A DNA stretch of 37,859 bases from Ignavibacteria bacterium UBA7675 (GCA_002483085.1 DLHF01000027.1:1-37859), one strand, 5' to 3'. Counted from the stretch's first letter, positions 10,548 to 18,299 are shown. Notes: generated from the letters alone by a model not told the origin. Program-made: numbers and translations.

Positions 10548-10977
10548 AGTTTTATAGTAATAGTGATACTATTCTTTGTAGATTAAAGTGCAGCAGTGCT
10601 GTCTTCCTACTGCTACACAACCCGTACTCTTGCTGCTGCTGGTGCAACGTACACAGGATAATTATCTGCCTTATACCTGCGTATATACTACCATTTGTCC
10701 GACCTTTCCCCGCCTCGATGGCTTTGCCAGACATTCCCACTTACTTACCAGCCAATATCAACCATTCGACCATCTCGCTACTGCGATCATACCGATAAAC
10801 AATACCACTGCCAATAAGTGATTACTACAAGCGCAACAGCGAGTATATCTGGCTTCTCCGTTGCTTGCACAGAGAAGTTCTGTTACCTCACCTGCGATAT
10901 GATATAGAATAAGATACAGCTATTATACAAGCAGCGGCATCCCGGGCAAACCGGGACACCGCTGTTTTCAGATATCC
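10548..10977. other. Intergenic region between collar gene cluster and giant protein gene
   Basis: No gene is supported. It contains the trailing hairpin of the collar cluster (10932-10964) and the upstream region of the giant protein gene. A small dyad (aatagt-gat-actatt, 10559-10573) lies 12 nt before the ATG of that gene and could be an operator, but it occurs once only. I see no clear promoter boxes. Confidence 0.6.
10932..10964 (-). terminator. Terminator-like hairpin after the last collar gene
   Basis: Inverted arms CAGCGG..TCCCGG and CCGGGA..CCGCTG flank a 5-nt loop with a symmetric CA/CA interruption, 14 nt after the stop of the collar gene at 10978. T-rich sequence follows on either strand (gttttc on plus, cttgtataat on minus), so it may work in both directions. 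Confidence 0.55.
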
Positions 10978-11520
10978 TTAATTGCGCGATGGGAAGATAC
11001 CCACAAGAGCAATAATATAGTTCAGGCCAAGCGTGGGTTGTATGTTATTCGTTGGCTGCGACCCACCAGTAAGACTGACAGAGGTCGGAGCCATAGTTAT
11101 ATTAGCCGTGGTTGCATAGCGAGTATTCACAGGTGAGCCAGTAGAACGATCAACCGGCCCTGTGCCCATAAATCCGTTGGCAGGATTGTTTGCTGCACCC
11201 GAGCCAACAGCATCATTGCACAACATCATGTGTGTATGTGCAGGCATTTGGCTGGTGAGCACTGTGTATTTTTCCGTACCGAGGACTTCGCCGAGCACAT
11301 ACCCACTCAGGCCAGGGCCTTGGCCGGGACTTACGGGGATGCGACCGCGCAGGTCTGGCAGGCCAAAGGTAGTAATACCATCGCCGCCATACGTTGTACC
11401 AAGCAAGGAAAACAGAGCCGCATTCGTGGCAATAGCAAGGAGTTGCCCTTGGCATAAGGCCCAACCTTTGGGAGCAAAATTACCGGCAAACAGCCGGATT
11501 TCAGCCATTGTTTGATCCAT
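10978..11520 (-). CDS. Phage-tail-collar (MdpB-like) protein, common-type triad, third gene
   Basis: 180 residues, the usual size for a stand-alone collar-domain (PF07484-type) protein. The N-terminal half has the family signature: AEIRLFAGNFAPKGWALCQGQ, LLGTTYGGDG and FGLPDLRGR. A PAHTH motif near residue 95 follows; in the T4 short tail fibre gp12 an H-x-H of this kind binds metal on the trimer axis (established for gp12, inferred here). The C-terminal half has GTGPVDRSTGSPVNTRYAT and LGLNYIIALVGIFPSRN. A GGAG ribosome site precedes the ATG. It is the last of three adjacent collar genes of the type found widely in bacteria, with no signal peptide visible. Its role outside phages is unsettled; a surface or fibre component is the best guess. 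Confidence 0.9.
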   Translation of the reverse strand: MDQTMAEIRLFAGNFAPKGWALCQGQLLAIATNAALFSLLGTTYGGDGITTFGLPDLRGRIPVSPGQGPGLSGYVLGEVLGTEKYTVLTSQMPAHTHMMLCNDAVGSGAANNPANGFMGTGPVDRSTGSPVNTRYATTANITMAPTSVSLTGGSQPTNNIQPTLGLNYIIALVGIFPSRN

Positions 11521-11619
11521 TGGAATCTCCGTAGTTGATATAGTGTGTAGATAGATTATTTCTAATTACCAGGACGACATTCTGCGGCAACATTATCGGG
11601 ACAGTCGCCGTTCGCGTTA

Positions 11620-12162
11620 TCAGTTGCGCGAGGGGAAATAGCCATACTGACAGATAATATAGTTCGTGCAAAGCGTAGGCTGTATAATCTCAATAGGCAG
11701 GGACGATCCTGCTATTCCTATTGCAGCAAGCCCCATTGCATTGTTCGCCGTGGTTGCATAGCGCGTATTCACAGCTGAGCCAGTAGAACGATCAACCGGC
11801 CCTGTACCCATAAAGTTATTTCCGGGGCTGTTCGCAGATCCCGATCCAGCGGTATTATTGCTATTCACCAAGTGGTGATGCGGCGGAAGATTGCTTTGCA
11901 GCAATGTTACGTTTTCCGTTCCAAGGGTCTCACCGAGATCAATAATAGGCAGTCCTGGCCCTTGGCCAGCGCCAATCGCAGTACGGCCACGCAGGTCGGG
12001 GAGGCCAAATGTCACTCTGCCATCGCCACCATAGGTCGTACCAAGAATGGAAAACAAGGCTGTATTAGAAGCAATAGCAACAAGCTGACCGGCGCAATAA
12101 GCCCAGTTCCTCGGCGCAAAATTTCCGGCAAAAAGTCGGATTTCGCCAATTGTTCCTTCCAT
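11620..12162 (-). CDS. Phage-tail-collar (MdpB-like) protein, common-type triad, second gene
   Basis: 180 residues. It starts GTIGEIRLFAGNFAPRNWAYC and keeps LGTTYGGDG, LPDLRGR, the PPHHH metal-binding-like motif, GTGPVDRSTGSAVNTRYA and a terminal NYIICQYGYFPSRN. Unlike most members in this cluster it lacks the cysteine after the H-x-H motif (NSNN replaces xCNx). A GGAGG ribosome site sits 5 nt before the ATG. The gap to the following gene is 99 nt and to the preceding gene 92 nt, consistent with one transcript. Its closeness to its two neighbours in the triad suggests paralogues made by duplication that now act together, which is inference. Confidence 0.9.
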   Translation of the reverse strand: MEGTIGEIRLFAGNFAPRNWAYCAGQLVAIASNTALFSILGTTYGGDGRVTFGLPDLRGRTAIGAGQGPGLPIIDLGETLGTENVTLLQSNLPPHHHLVNSNNTAGSGSANSPGNNFMGTGPVDRSTGSAVNTRYATTANNAMGLAAIGIAGSSLPIEIIQPTLCTNYIICQYGYFPSRN

Positions 12163-12254
12163 CTAAACCTCCATAAGGTTAAAATATTTCGTAATAGTAG
12201 TTAATTTCAGATAGGTAAAGTATCTGCCACTTACTCTGGCAGAACTATGCAGTA

Positions 12255-12806
12255 TTAATTGCGTGACGGGAAAATGCCTTCCAAACAAATCACGTAGTTC
12301 AGCCCAAGCGAAGGCTGCATGTTGTTGTACGGTATCCCTCCCCCAGTAGTACCAAGGGATGCCGGTGCCATGGTGGAACCATCAGATGTAGTAGCGTAAC
12401 GAGTGTTCACAGGTGAGCCAGTAGAGCGGTCAACCGGCCCTGTACCAGCATAGTTGTTTCCCGGGGTATTTGCCGTGCCAGCACCGTCTGTGTTGTTAGC
12501 TGCCATAAGGTGGTTGTGCATAGGCATGGTCAGCGTTGTCATGGTATTGGTCATAGTACCTTGGACTTCACCAAGATCCCACTCGCTAAGCCCTGGGCCT
12601 TTGCCTACGCCAGCAGCAGCACGACCACGCAGATCCGGCAGTGCGAAGTTAGTGGTTCCATTGCCGCCATACGTTGTGCCAAGGATGGCAAATACGGCGT
12701 TGTATTCAGCAATTGACATGAGTGTACCATCACAAAAGGCCCACCCACGCGGAGCAAAATTCCCGGCAAAGAGTCGAATCTCGCCAATCATTCCTTCAGT
12801 TCCCAT
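12255..12806 (-). CDS. Phage-tail-collar (MdpB-like) protein, common-type triad, first gene
   Basis: 183 residues from the ATG at 12806, chosen because AGGAG lies 6 nt upstream and because the upstream extension to 12848 is not family-like. It has MIGEIRLFAGNFAPRGWAFCDG, LGTTYGGNG, LPDLRGR, a PMHNH motif, GTGPVDRSTGSPVNTRYAT and LGLNYVICLEGIFPSRN. This member lacks the cysteine after H-x-H (AANN). It is the first gene of the triad that ends at 10978 and has its own upstream region (12807-13255), whose distal part resembles the leaders of the other triads. Confidence 0.88.
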   Translation of the reverse strand: MGTEGMIGEIRLFAGNFAPRGWAFCDGTLMSIAEYNAVFAILGTTYGGNGTTNFALPDLRGRAAAGVGKGPGLSEWDLGEVQGTMTNTMTTLTMPMHNHLMAANNTDGAGTANTPGNNYAGTGPVDRSTGSPVNTRYATTSDGSTMAPASLGTTGGGIPYNNMQPSLGLNYVICLEGIFPSRN

Positions 12807-13255
12807 ACATAACTCCTGAATTAGAGGTAAAAAAAGAACAGGAAGCAACCGTCTTGTTTCTCACCAAATTATAGTGCCACACAGGCAAACGGCTGCTACG
12901 GCAGCAGCATCCATTGTTCATGTTGAGAGAGTATTCCCCCAGACTAATGGCAGACATCTCCGCGCAGAGAATGTGCCAGCTTCTACTCATAATCCATGAA
13001 CGAAATAGCTGATGTTGTGACACCGATACACAAGACACACTATTCCCCTCCACGAGAGAGGAATTAGAGGAAATACAAGAGCGGACTTCTGTTAAAGCAG
13101 CCAGAATTTGGAAAAATCCGTGAAAACTTCCTACACAAATGTGACATAAAATAAGCGTAATACCAAAATTCTCCCCGGGTGAAGTCCTAAAATACCGGAA
13201 TGTTGGTATATGAGCTGTGCCTCCGCTCTACAGTATCCGTTCGGTGTACTACGCA
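12807..13255 (-). promoter_or_regulatory. Leader region of the common-type triad
   Basis: This 449-nt gene-free stretch lies upstream of the triad starting at 12806. Its distal end (about 13085-13180) aligns with the leaders of the three other triads, including the block with CAAAATTCTCC and CTTCCTACACAAA. The proximal part differs from theirs. It holds a perfect hairpin gctgct-acggc-agcagc (12892-12908). No gene is supported: open frames here are short and unrelated to anything I recognise. Confidence 0.5.
13136..13175 (-). promoter_or_regulatory. Promoter-like conserved block, copy 0
   Basis: Read on the minus strand, the block has AATTTTGGTATTA, then about 20 nt, then CACATTTG followed by TGTAGGAA. 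This is a loose match to the Bacteroidota promoter pattern (TTTG at -33, TAnnTTTG at -7). The support is that the same arrangement recurs before all four collar triads. No transcription start is known. Confidence 0.35.
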
Positions 13256-13285
13256 CAAGGCTCTCCCCGAGCGAGGAAAGCCTTG
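13256..13285 (-). terminator. Trailing hairpin of collar cassette 3
   Basis: Stem caaggctctcc / ggaaagccttg (11 bp with one mismatch) with an 8-nt loop lies 23 nt after the stop of the A3 gene. The same hairpin follows the A gene in all three C-B-A cassettes. It has no U-run on the minus strand, so it may end or protect the transcript rather than act as a standard intrinsic terminator. Confidence 0.45.
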
Positions 13286-13307
13286 GATAATACATCGCCA
13301 ACGTGCG

Positions 13308-13859
13308 TCAGTTCGGCCTTACGGGATACTCGCCAATAGTAGCTATCATGAAATTGATAGTAAGAATCGGCTGAATAACGCTAAAGGGTGCACTAGATCC
13401 CGCAGAGGAAATGGCACCGGTAGCCATGGTATTGCCAGAAGATGTAGCTGCATAGCGAGTATTTACTGGAACAGTAGTAGCAGCATTCACTGGGCCTACA
13501 CCCATGTAGGTAGCTCCCGGATTGTTCTGCATCCCCTCGCCTGCCTTACTGTTGCACACCAACGTGTGCTTGTGCGCGGGAAACTGTGCATTAGAGAGGG
13601 TGACAGCTTCGCTACCAACCTTGTTGCCAATGAAGTATTTAGTAGCCATCCCCGGCTTCTGCCCTATTCCTACAGGGATACGCCCGCGCAGATCGGGAAG
13701 AGCAAAATTACTCACTCCATTCCCTCCAAACCGCGTTCCGAGCAGGGAATATAAAGCCTGGTAATCACTCAGGGGAAGAAGCTGGCCGATGCAAAACAGC
13801 CAGCCTTGCGGAGGTCGGCGGCCAGCAAACATGCGTATTTCGCCAAGTATTTGATCCAC
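13308..13859 (-). CDS. Collar-domain protein, type A (A3)
   Basis: 183 residues starting at GTG (13859), with GGAG 8 nt upstream. Type A is marked by GEIRMFAGRRPPQGWLFCIGQLLP, LLGTRFGGNG, LPDLRGRIPVGIGQKPG, PAHKH with the following cysteine (LVCN), YMGVGPVN and PVNTRYAAT, and by the end NFMIATIGEYPVRPN. It is the last gene of cassette 3, 131 nt after B3. It is almost the same as A2 (15810-16361); differences are scattered (for example RRPPQGWLF against PRPPRGWMF). The double arginine after FAG replaces the usual NFAP. No signal peptide is visible, so if the protein reaches the surface another route is needed. Confidence 0.88.
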   Translation of the reverse strand: MDQILGEIRMFAGRRPPQGWLFCIGQLLPLSDYQALYSLLGTRFGGNGVSNFALPDLRGRIPVGIGQKPGMATKYFIGNKVGSEAVTLSNAQFPAHKHTLVCNSKAGEGMQNNPGATYMGVGPVNAATTVPVNTRYAATSSGNTMATGAISSAGSSAPFSVIQPILTINFMIATIGEYPVRPN

Positions 13860-13990
13860 AATAATATCTCCTTATTTTATTATTCACAGTAGTATTAATG
13901 TTGTGTTGTCTATACCACCTGCCATTCTCCATAGCCAATTCACTGTCTGGCAGGCCGATATATCCAAAAACGCCGAGCTGCTGCAACCAC
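13860..13990 (-). other. Conserved B-A intercistronic spacer
   Basis: The 131-nt gap between B3 and A3 is nearly identical in cassette 2 (16362-16492), and its first third is recognisable in cassette 1 (18933-19051). It can form a stem CCTGCCA/TGGCAGG around a 23-nt loop. A small frame starting at 13986 (QLGVFGYIGLPD) has a counterpart QLGSLGRIGWPD in cassette 1, but that copy lacks a nearby start codon, so I do not call a gene. Confidence 0.5.
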
Positions 13991-14554
13991 TTATTGGCGA
14001 ACCGGATAGTTTCCCTTCACGCAAATAATATAGTTCAGCCCCATCACAGGCTGCCGTATGTCCACAGGGCTTGAGCCACCTACAGTGCTCACTGCGTCTG
14101 CGGCCATAATAGCCCCATCAGTTGGATTAACAGCATAGCGTGTATTTACGGCCACGCCTGTAGAGCGGTCCGTCGGCCCAACTCCCATATAGTTGCCTGC
14201 CGGGTTGTTATCAGTTCCCGATCCCGCCGTACTATTGCACTGTAGACCATGCGTGTGCATGGGGAAATTACCGAGCGAGAGAACCTCATTATCTACCCCC
14301 GTTTTATCTCCAATATTGTGGGTTGTAAGGCGGTTCCCTCCTATACGATGGGAATATCCCGCTCCGATAGCAATCCATCCACGCAAGTCAGGTAGAGCAA
14401 ATGTGGTCTTCATATCGCCACCGTACCTTACGCCGAGAAGGCTGTATAATGCAGCATTCTGCTGTATTTGGAGTATTGCGCCATCACAAATATGCCAGTC
14501 CTCAGGGGCATAATCACAGGCAAAGAGCTTGATTTCTGCTAATGTTCCATCCAT
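13991..14554 (-). CDS. Collar-domain protein, type B (B3)
   Basis: 187 residues; AAAGGAAC precedes the ATG. Type B features are AEIKLFACDYAPEDWHICDG, LLGVRYGGD, LPDLRG and an insert with GYSHR. Then come a PMHTH motif followed by QCN, GNYMGVGPTDRSTGVAVNTRYA with an extra NPTDGA after it, and LNYIICVKGNYPVRQ. The cysteine in FACDY is shared with B2 but not with B1 (FAGAY). It is the middle gene of cassette 3, 84 nt after C3. In this type RGR of the collar signature is replaced by RGW or RGV, a distinction from types A and the common type. Confidence 0.88.
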   Translation of the reverse strand: MDGTLAEIKLFACDYAPEDWHICDGAILQIQQNAALYSLLGVRYGGDMKTTFALPDLRGWIAIGAGYSHRIGGNRLTTHNIGDKTGVDNEVLSLGNFPMHTHGLQCNSTAGSGTDNNPAGNYMGVGPTDRSTGVAVNTRYAVNPTDGAIMAADAVSTVGGSSPVDIRQPVMGLNYIICVKGNYPVRQ

Positions 14555-14638
14555 AAAAGTTCCTTTGTTCTAATGAATACACATAGAAATAAGATATAAC
14601 AATTGTATCGTTGCAAAGAGGGCGTATTCCGCTTATTA

Positions 14639-15199
14639 TTAATCTTCTGGCACGGGAAACATCCCGTCGTAACAGATAATAAAGAGCATTGCCAGCGAAG
14701 GCTGCATAAGGTTGATATTAGCCGGAGAAGTAGCACCAACGCCTGAAAGTGATTTCCCCCCCATAGCATTACTATTCGATGTCGTTGCATAGCGCGTGTT
14801 CGAGGCTTTTCCAGTCGATCTGTCGAACGGCCCTGCCCCCATGTAGTTGTTCACTGGCGTATTCAGCGTTCCCGCAGCAGGGTTGTTGTTGCATGCTATT
14901 GTATGGTTATGTGCAGGTATATTTGCTGCCGTCAGCGCCGTTGTTTCCTGCCCAGTGTAGCCACCAATCTCGTGTGGAATCAATACCGACGATGGATGAG
15001 GAGCACACGCAGCGCGCCCACACAAGTCCGGCACAGCAAAAGTAGTACGACCGTTGCCGCCATAGATGTTCCCAATCACTGCAGCCAGTACTTGATATTG
15101 CCCTATGAGATACTCTGATCCGTCGCAGAGCAACCAGTCTTGAGGTACAAATGTCCCGGCGAACACTCGAATTTCGCCTATATAACCCTCATCATACAT
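14639..15199 (-). CDS. Collar-domain protein, type C (C3)
   Basis: 186 residues; AAGGGGG precedes the ATG. Type C is the most divergent: GYIGEIRVFAGTFVPQDWLLCDG, then IGNIYGGNGRTTF, and then VPDLCGRAACAP, where the usual RGR is replaced by CGRAAC. This adds two cysteines found in all three type C proteins. It keeps PAHNH plus ACNN, NNYMGAGPFDRSTGKASNTRYAT (S-N instead of V-N) and MLFIICYDGMFP. It is the first gene of cassette 3 and follows a leader of about 420 nt that is conserved between cassettes. The extra cysteines could form a type-specific disulfide, which would imply an oxidising location; this is inference. Confidence 0.87.
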   Translation of the reverse strand: MYDEGYIGEIRVFAGTFVPQDWLLCDGSEYLIGQYQVLAAVIGNIYGGNGRTTFAVPDLCGRAACAPHPSSVLIPHEIGGYTGQETTALTAANIPAHNHTIACNNNPAAGTLNTPVNNYMGAGPFDRSTGKASNTRYATTSNSNAMGGKSLSGVGATSPANINLMQPSLAMLFIICYDGMFPVPED

Positions 15200-15757
15200 A
15201 GTGACCCCCTTAGCTAATAAGTAAGAATAGATGGCCAGATATATTCTATATCTGGTTGTGTTGTTGTATGGACATCTTCAGCAGAAGAATATCGTTGCTA
15301 TCAGTTCATGGAACAATGAATGGTCGGCACAAGAAGTAGTTACGGTGTATCTGATATGGGCTCAATACATGTAGCTCATGCGGCTTCTCCCCATGCTCTC
15401 CTCATCAGTCGATATCGGTGTTGCGAAGTCTGTACTACGGCAAGTGCAGTAATCCGTAGAGCAGGCGAAATTAAAAAAATATCGGTCGCTTTACATTGGA
15501 GCGCCATGCCATCCCACAGGCAAGCCGCTCCTTTACTATAGCAAAGTTAGAAGAACTACTACAGTAGACTTTTTTAGAGCAGCGAGAAATTGGAAAAATT
15601 CATAAAAACTTCCTACACAAAAGCGACATTACAGCATCCCGTAATACCAAAATTCTCCCTAAAGAAGCCAGAAGAGACCGCGCACTTGGCAGATAGCGTT
15701 TCCACGCCCATGCTTCACATCTGCTCTGTCGTTGTGGTCAGTTCGATGCAATACGCA
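15200..15757 (-). promoter_or_regulatory. Long leader region of collar cassette 3 with conserved hairpins
   Basis: No gene is supported. On the minus strand, going upstream from the C3 start, I see H1 (15235-15255, arms ccagatata/tatatctgg, perfect 9 bp), a CTTC-nnnn-GAAG small hairpin near 15277, and H3 (15435-15459, ctacgg/ccgtag, 6 bp). There is also a ggagcg/cgctcc stem near 15499-15535 and the promoter-like block at 15618-15658. The whole stretch is near-identical in cassette 2, and H1 and H3 recur in cassette 1 with changed sequence. This points to a structured 5' leader RNA or clustered binding sites. Confidence 0.5.
15618..15658 (-). promoter_or_regulatory. Promoter-like conserved block, copy 3
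   Basis: On the minus strand it reads AATTTTGGTATTACGGG, then CGCTTTTGTGTAGGAAG, with 22 nt between the two TTTG-containing boxes. It corresponds to the blocks at 13136, 18130 and 20654. Confidence 0.35.
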
Positions 15758-15787
15758 CAAGGCTCTCCCCAATTGGAGAAAGCCTTG
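15758..15787 (-). terminator. Trailing hairpin of collar cassette 2
   Basis: Arms caaggctctcc and ggagaaagccttg form a CAAGGCT/AGCCTTG stem plus a CTCC/GGAG stem with an AA bulge, 22 nt after the A2 stop. It is equivalent to the hairpins at 13256 and 18268, but with a different loop and bulge, so the pairing is kept while the loop varies. Confidence 0.45.
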
Positions 15788-15809
15788 GATAATACATCGC
15801 CAACGTGCG

Positions 15810-16361
15810 TTAGTTCGGCCTTACGGGATACTCGCCACGAACAGCTATCATGAAATTGATAGTGAGAACCGGCTGAACAATACCAAAGGATGCACCATAT
15901 CCCGCAGAGGAAATGGCATCGGAAGCCATGATACTGCCAGAAGATGTAGCTGCATAGCGCGTGTTTACTGGAACAGTAGTAGCAGGATTCACCGAGCCAA
16001 CGCCCATATACGCAGCTCCTGGACTATTCTGCGTTCCCTCTGCTGCCTTACTGTTGCACACAAGAGTGTGTTTGTGTGCGGGAAGATGTGCTGTAGAAAG
16101 AGCAACGGTTTCGCTACCGGCCTTGCTGCCGATAAGGTAATTGTTCGTCCCCCCCGGCTTCTGCCCTATTCCTACAGGGATGCGACCGCGCAGATCAGGA
16201 AGAGCAAAAGTACTCACTCCGTTCCCTCCAAACCGCGTTCCGAGCAGGGAATATAAAGCTTGGTAATCACTCAGGGGAAGAAGCTGGCCGATGCAAAACA
16301 TCCAGCCCCTCGGAGGTCGGGGGCCAGCAAACATGCGTATTTCGCCAAGTATTTGATCCAC
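15810..16361 (-). CDS. Collar-domain protein, type A (A2)
   Basis: 183 residues from GTG (16361) with GGAG 8 nt upstream, the same unusual start as A3. Sequence landmarks are GEIRMFAGPRPPRGWMFCIGQ, LLGTRFGGNGVSTF, LPDLRGRIPVGIGQKPG, PAHKHTLVCN, YMGVGSVNPATTVPVNTRYAAT and NFMIAVRGEYPVRPN. VGSVN replaces VGPVN of the other type A proteins. It is the last gene of cassette 2. The GTG start shared by A2 and A3, against ATG in A1, suggests lower translation of A than of B and C in these two cassettes; that is inference. Confidence 0.88.
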   Translation of the reverse strand: MDQILGEIRMFAGPRPPRGWMFCIGQLLPLSDYQALYSLLGTRFGGNGVSTFALPDLRGRIPVGIGQKPGGTNNYLIGSKAGSETVALSTAHLPAHKHTLVCNSKAAEGTQNSPGAAYMGVGSVNPATTVPVNTRYAATSSGSIMASDAISSAGYGASFGIVQPVLTINFMIAVRGEYPVRPN

Positions 16362-16492
16362 AATAATATCTCCTTATTTTATTATTCACAGTAGTATTAA
16401 TGTTGTGTTGTCTATACCACCTGCCATTCTCCATAGCCAATCCACTGTCTGGCAGGCCGATATATCCAAAAACGCCGAGTTGCTGCAACTAC

Positions 16493-17065
16493 TTATTGGC
16501 GAGCCGGATAGTACCCACGCACACAAATAATATAGTTCAGGCCCAGCACAGGCTGCCGCATGTCCACAGGGCTTGAGCCACCTACAGTGCTCACTGCGTC
16601 TGCGGCCATAATAGCCCCATCAGTTGGATTAACAGCATAGCGCGTATTCACGGCCTTGCCTGTCGAGCTGTCTGTTGGCCCAACTCCCATATAGTTGCCT
16701 GCCGGGTTGTTATCAGTTCCCGAGCCCGCCGTACTGCTGCACTGCACATCATGCGTGTGCATGGGGAAATTACTGAGCGAGAGAGGCAACTGCTCTACTC
16801 CTGTTCTATCTCCAACATCGCGAGGTGTAAGGCGGACCACTCCTGTACGATGGGAATACTCCGCTCCGATAGCAACAACTCCACGCAAGTCAGGTAGAGC
16901 AAATGTGGTCTTCCCGTCGCCACCGTACATTACGCCGAGAAGGCTGTGTAATGCAACATTACCCTGTATTTCGAGTATCGTGCCATCGCAAATATGCCAG
17001 CCATCAGGTGCATAATCACAGGCAAAGAGCCTGATCTCTGCTAATGCTCCATCCATAAAATCCAT
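16493..17065 (-). CDS. Collar-domain protein, type B (B2)
   Basis: 190 residues. The start region contains a 9-nt duplication (ATGGATTTT repeated before ATGGATGG), adding three residues (MDF) compared with B3. I keep the ATG at 17065 because it has the same distance to AGGAAC as the B3 start. Body: AEIRLFACDYAPDGWHICDG, LLGVMYGGDGKTTF, LPDLRGVVAIGAEYSHR, PMHTHDVQC, YMGVGPTDSSTGKAVNTRYA, NYIICVRGYYPARQ. It is the middle gene of cassette 2. DSSTG replaces DRSTG of nearly all other members. Alignment with B3 shows clustered changes around residues 45-75, so the pair is no longer identical and may be diverging in the variable collar loop. Confidence 0.87.
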   Translation of the reverse strand: MDFMDGALAEIRLFACDYAPDGWHICDGTILEIQGNVALHSLLGVMYGGDGKTTFALPDLRGVVAIGAEYSHRTGVVRLTPRDVGDRTGVEQLPLSLSNFPMHTHDVQCSSTAGSGTDNNPAGNYMGVGPTDSSTGKAVNTRYAVNPTDGAIMAADAVSTVGGSSPVDMRQPVLGLNYIICVRGYYPARQ

Positions 17066-17148
17066 AAAAGTTCCTCTGTTCTAATGAACACACATAGAAG
17101 TAAGATATAAAATTGTGTCGTTGCAAAGAGTGTGCATTCCGCTCATTA

Positions 17149-17712
17149 TCAGTCCCCTGATATGGGAAACATCCCCTCGTAACAGATAATAAAGAGCATT
17201 GCCAGCGAAGGCTGCATAAGGCTAATATTAGCCGGAGAAGTAGCACCAACGGCTGAAAGCGATTTCGGCCCCATAATGCTCTTATCCGATTTCGTTGTTG
17301 CATAACGCGTATTCGAGGCTTTTCCAGTCGATCTGTCGAACGGCCCTGCCCCCATATAGTTGTTCACTGGCGTATTCAGCGTTCCCGCAGCGGGGTTGTT
17401 GTTGCAAACCAGGGCATGGTTGTGTACAGGTATATTTGTTTTCGTCAGCACCGCTGTTTCCTGCCCAGTGTAGCCACCAATCTCGTGTGAAATCAATACC
17501 GACGATGGATGAGGAGCACACGCAGCGCGCCCACACAAGTCCGGCACAGCAAAAGTAGTACGACCGTCGCCGCCATAGATGTTCCCAATCACTGCAGCCA
17601 GTACTTGATATTGCCCTATGTAATACGTTCCGCCGTTGCAGAGCAACCAGCCAGCAGGTACAAACATCCCGGCAAACACCCGGATTTCGCCTATATAACC
17701 ATCATCACCCAT
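17149..17712 (-). CDS. Collar-domain protein, type C (C2)
   Basis: 187 residues starting GDDGYIGEIRVFAGMFVPAGWLLCNG; AAGGGGGGC lies just upstream of the ATG. It keeps the type C marks VPDLCGRAACAPHPSS, PVHNHALVCNN, NNYMGAGPFDRSTGKASNTRYAT and MLFIICYEGMFPISGD. It is the first gene of cassette 2, 83 nt before B2. Compared with C3, differences concentrate in the first 35 residues and around the H-x-H motif, while the central CGRAAC segment and the NTRYA segment are identical. Confidence 0.87.
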   Translation of the reverse strand: MGDDGYIGEIRVFAGMFVPAGWLLCNGGTYYIGQYQVLAAVIGNIYGGDGRTTFAVPDLCGRAACAPHPSSVLISHEIGGYTGQETAVLTKTNIPVHNHALVCNNNPAAGTLNTPVNNYMGAGPFDRSTGKASNTRYATTKSDKSIMGPKSLSAVGATSPANISLMQPSLAMLFIICYEGMFPISGD

Positions 17713-18267
17713 AATGCCCCCCTTAGCTAATAAGTAAGAATAGATGGCCAGATATATTCTATATCTGGTTGTGTTGTTGTATAGACACCCTCAGCAGAAG
17801 GATGCCGTTGCGATGAATTCATGACAGGATCGATGGTTGGCACAAGTAGTTACGGTGTATCTGATACGGGATAAATACATGTATCCCTTACGGCTTCTCC
17901 TCATGCTCTTCTCATCAGTCGATATTGGTGTTGCGAAGTCTGTACTACGGCAAGTGCAGTAATCTGTAGAGCAGGCGAAATTAAAAAAACATATCGTCTG
18001 CTGTACATTGGAGCGCAACGCCGTCCCACAGGCAAGCCGCTCCTTTACTATGGCAAAGTCAGAAAAACTACTACAGTGGACTTTTTTAGAGCAGCGAGAA
18101 CTTGGAAAAATTCATAAAGACTTCCTATATAAAAGCGATATTACAACATCCCGTAATACCAAAATTCTCCCTAAAGAAGCCAGAAGAGACCGCGCACTTG
18201 GCAGATAGCGTTTCCACTCCTATGCTTCACATCTGCTCTGTTGTTGTGATCAGTTCGTGCAGTAAGC
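17713..18267 (-). promoter_or_regulatory. Long leader region of collar cassette 2 with conserved hairpins
   Basis: This is the near-identical counterpart of 15200-15757. H1 lies at 17748-17768, exactly 36 nt from the start codon as in cassette 3. H3 lies at 17945-17969 with one G-U pair (ctacgg/ctgtag). The ggagcg/cgctcc stem lies near 18009-18034 with a changed inner loop. No gene is supported in this stretch. Confidence 0.5.
18130..18170 (-). promoter_or_regulatory. Promoter-like conserved block, copy 2
   Basis: Minus-strand AATTTTGGTATTACGGG followed after 22 nt by CGCTTTTATATAGGAAG. The downstream box reads TTTTA instead of TTTTG here, the weakest match of the four copies. Confidence 0.3.
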
Positions 18268-18299
18268 ACAAGGCTCTCCCCGGGTGAGGAAAGCCTTGT
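18268..18299 (-). terminator. Trailing hairpin of collar cassette 1
   Basis: Arms acaaggctctcc and ggaaagccttgt (12 bp, one mismatch) with an 8-nt loop, 87 nt after the A1 stop. It is the longest version of the cassette-end hairpin. No U-run follows on the minus strand. Confidence 0.45.

Larger units (their letters stand above)
13256..15757 (-). repeat. Tandem duplication unit, collar cassette 3
   Basis: From the trailing hairpin at 13256 to just before the same hairpin at 15758, this 2502-nt unit contains genes A3, B3, C3 and their leader. The stops of A3/A2 (13308/15810) and of B3/B2 (13991/16493) are both exactly 2502 nt apart, and the spacers between B and A are nearly identical. This shows a tandem duplication of the whole cassette, including its noncoding parts. 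Confidence 0.85.
15758..18267 (-). repeat. Tandem duplication unit, collar cassette 2
   Basis: This is the second 2.5-kb unit (2510 nt), from its trailing hairpin to just before that of cassette 1. It contains A2, B2, C2 and the leader, in the same order and spacing as 13256-15757. Small length changes lie in the leader and at the start of B2. Cassette 1 (18268 to about 20700) is the same arrangement but clearly more diverged. Confidence 0.85.

Noticed and set aside
12796..13053. Minus-strand open frame of 85 codons in the leader of the common-type triad
   Set aside because: No counterpart in the other leaders and no recognisable product; it overlaps the start of the collar gene in another frame.
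15401..15408. CUGAUGAG on the minus strand in the leader of cassette 3, like a hammerhead ribozyme core
   Set aside because: The sequence after it does not form stem II, the GAAA partner is not in place and the motif is missing in cassette 1.
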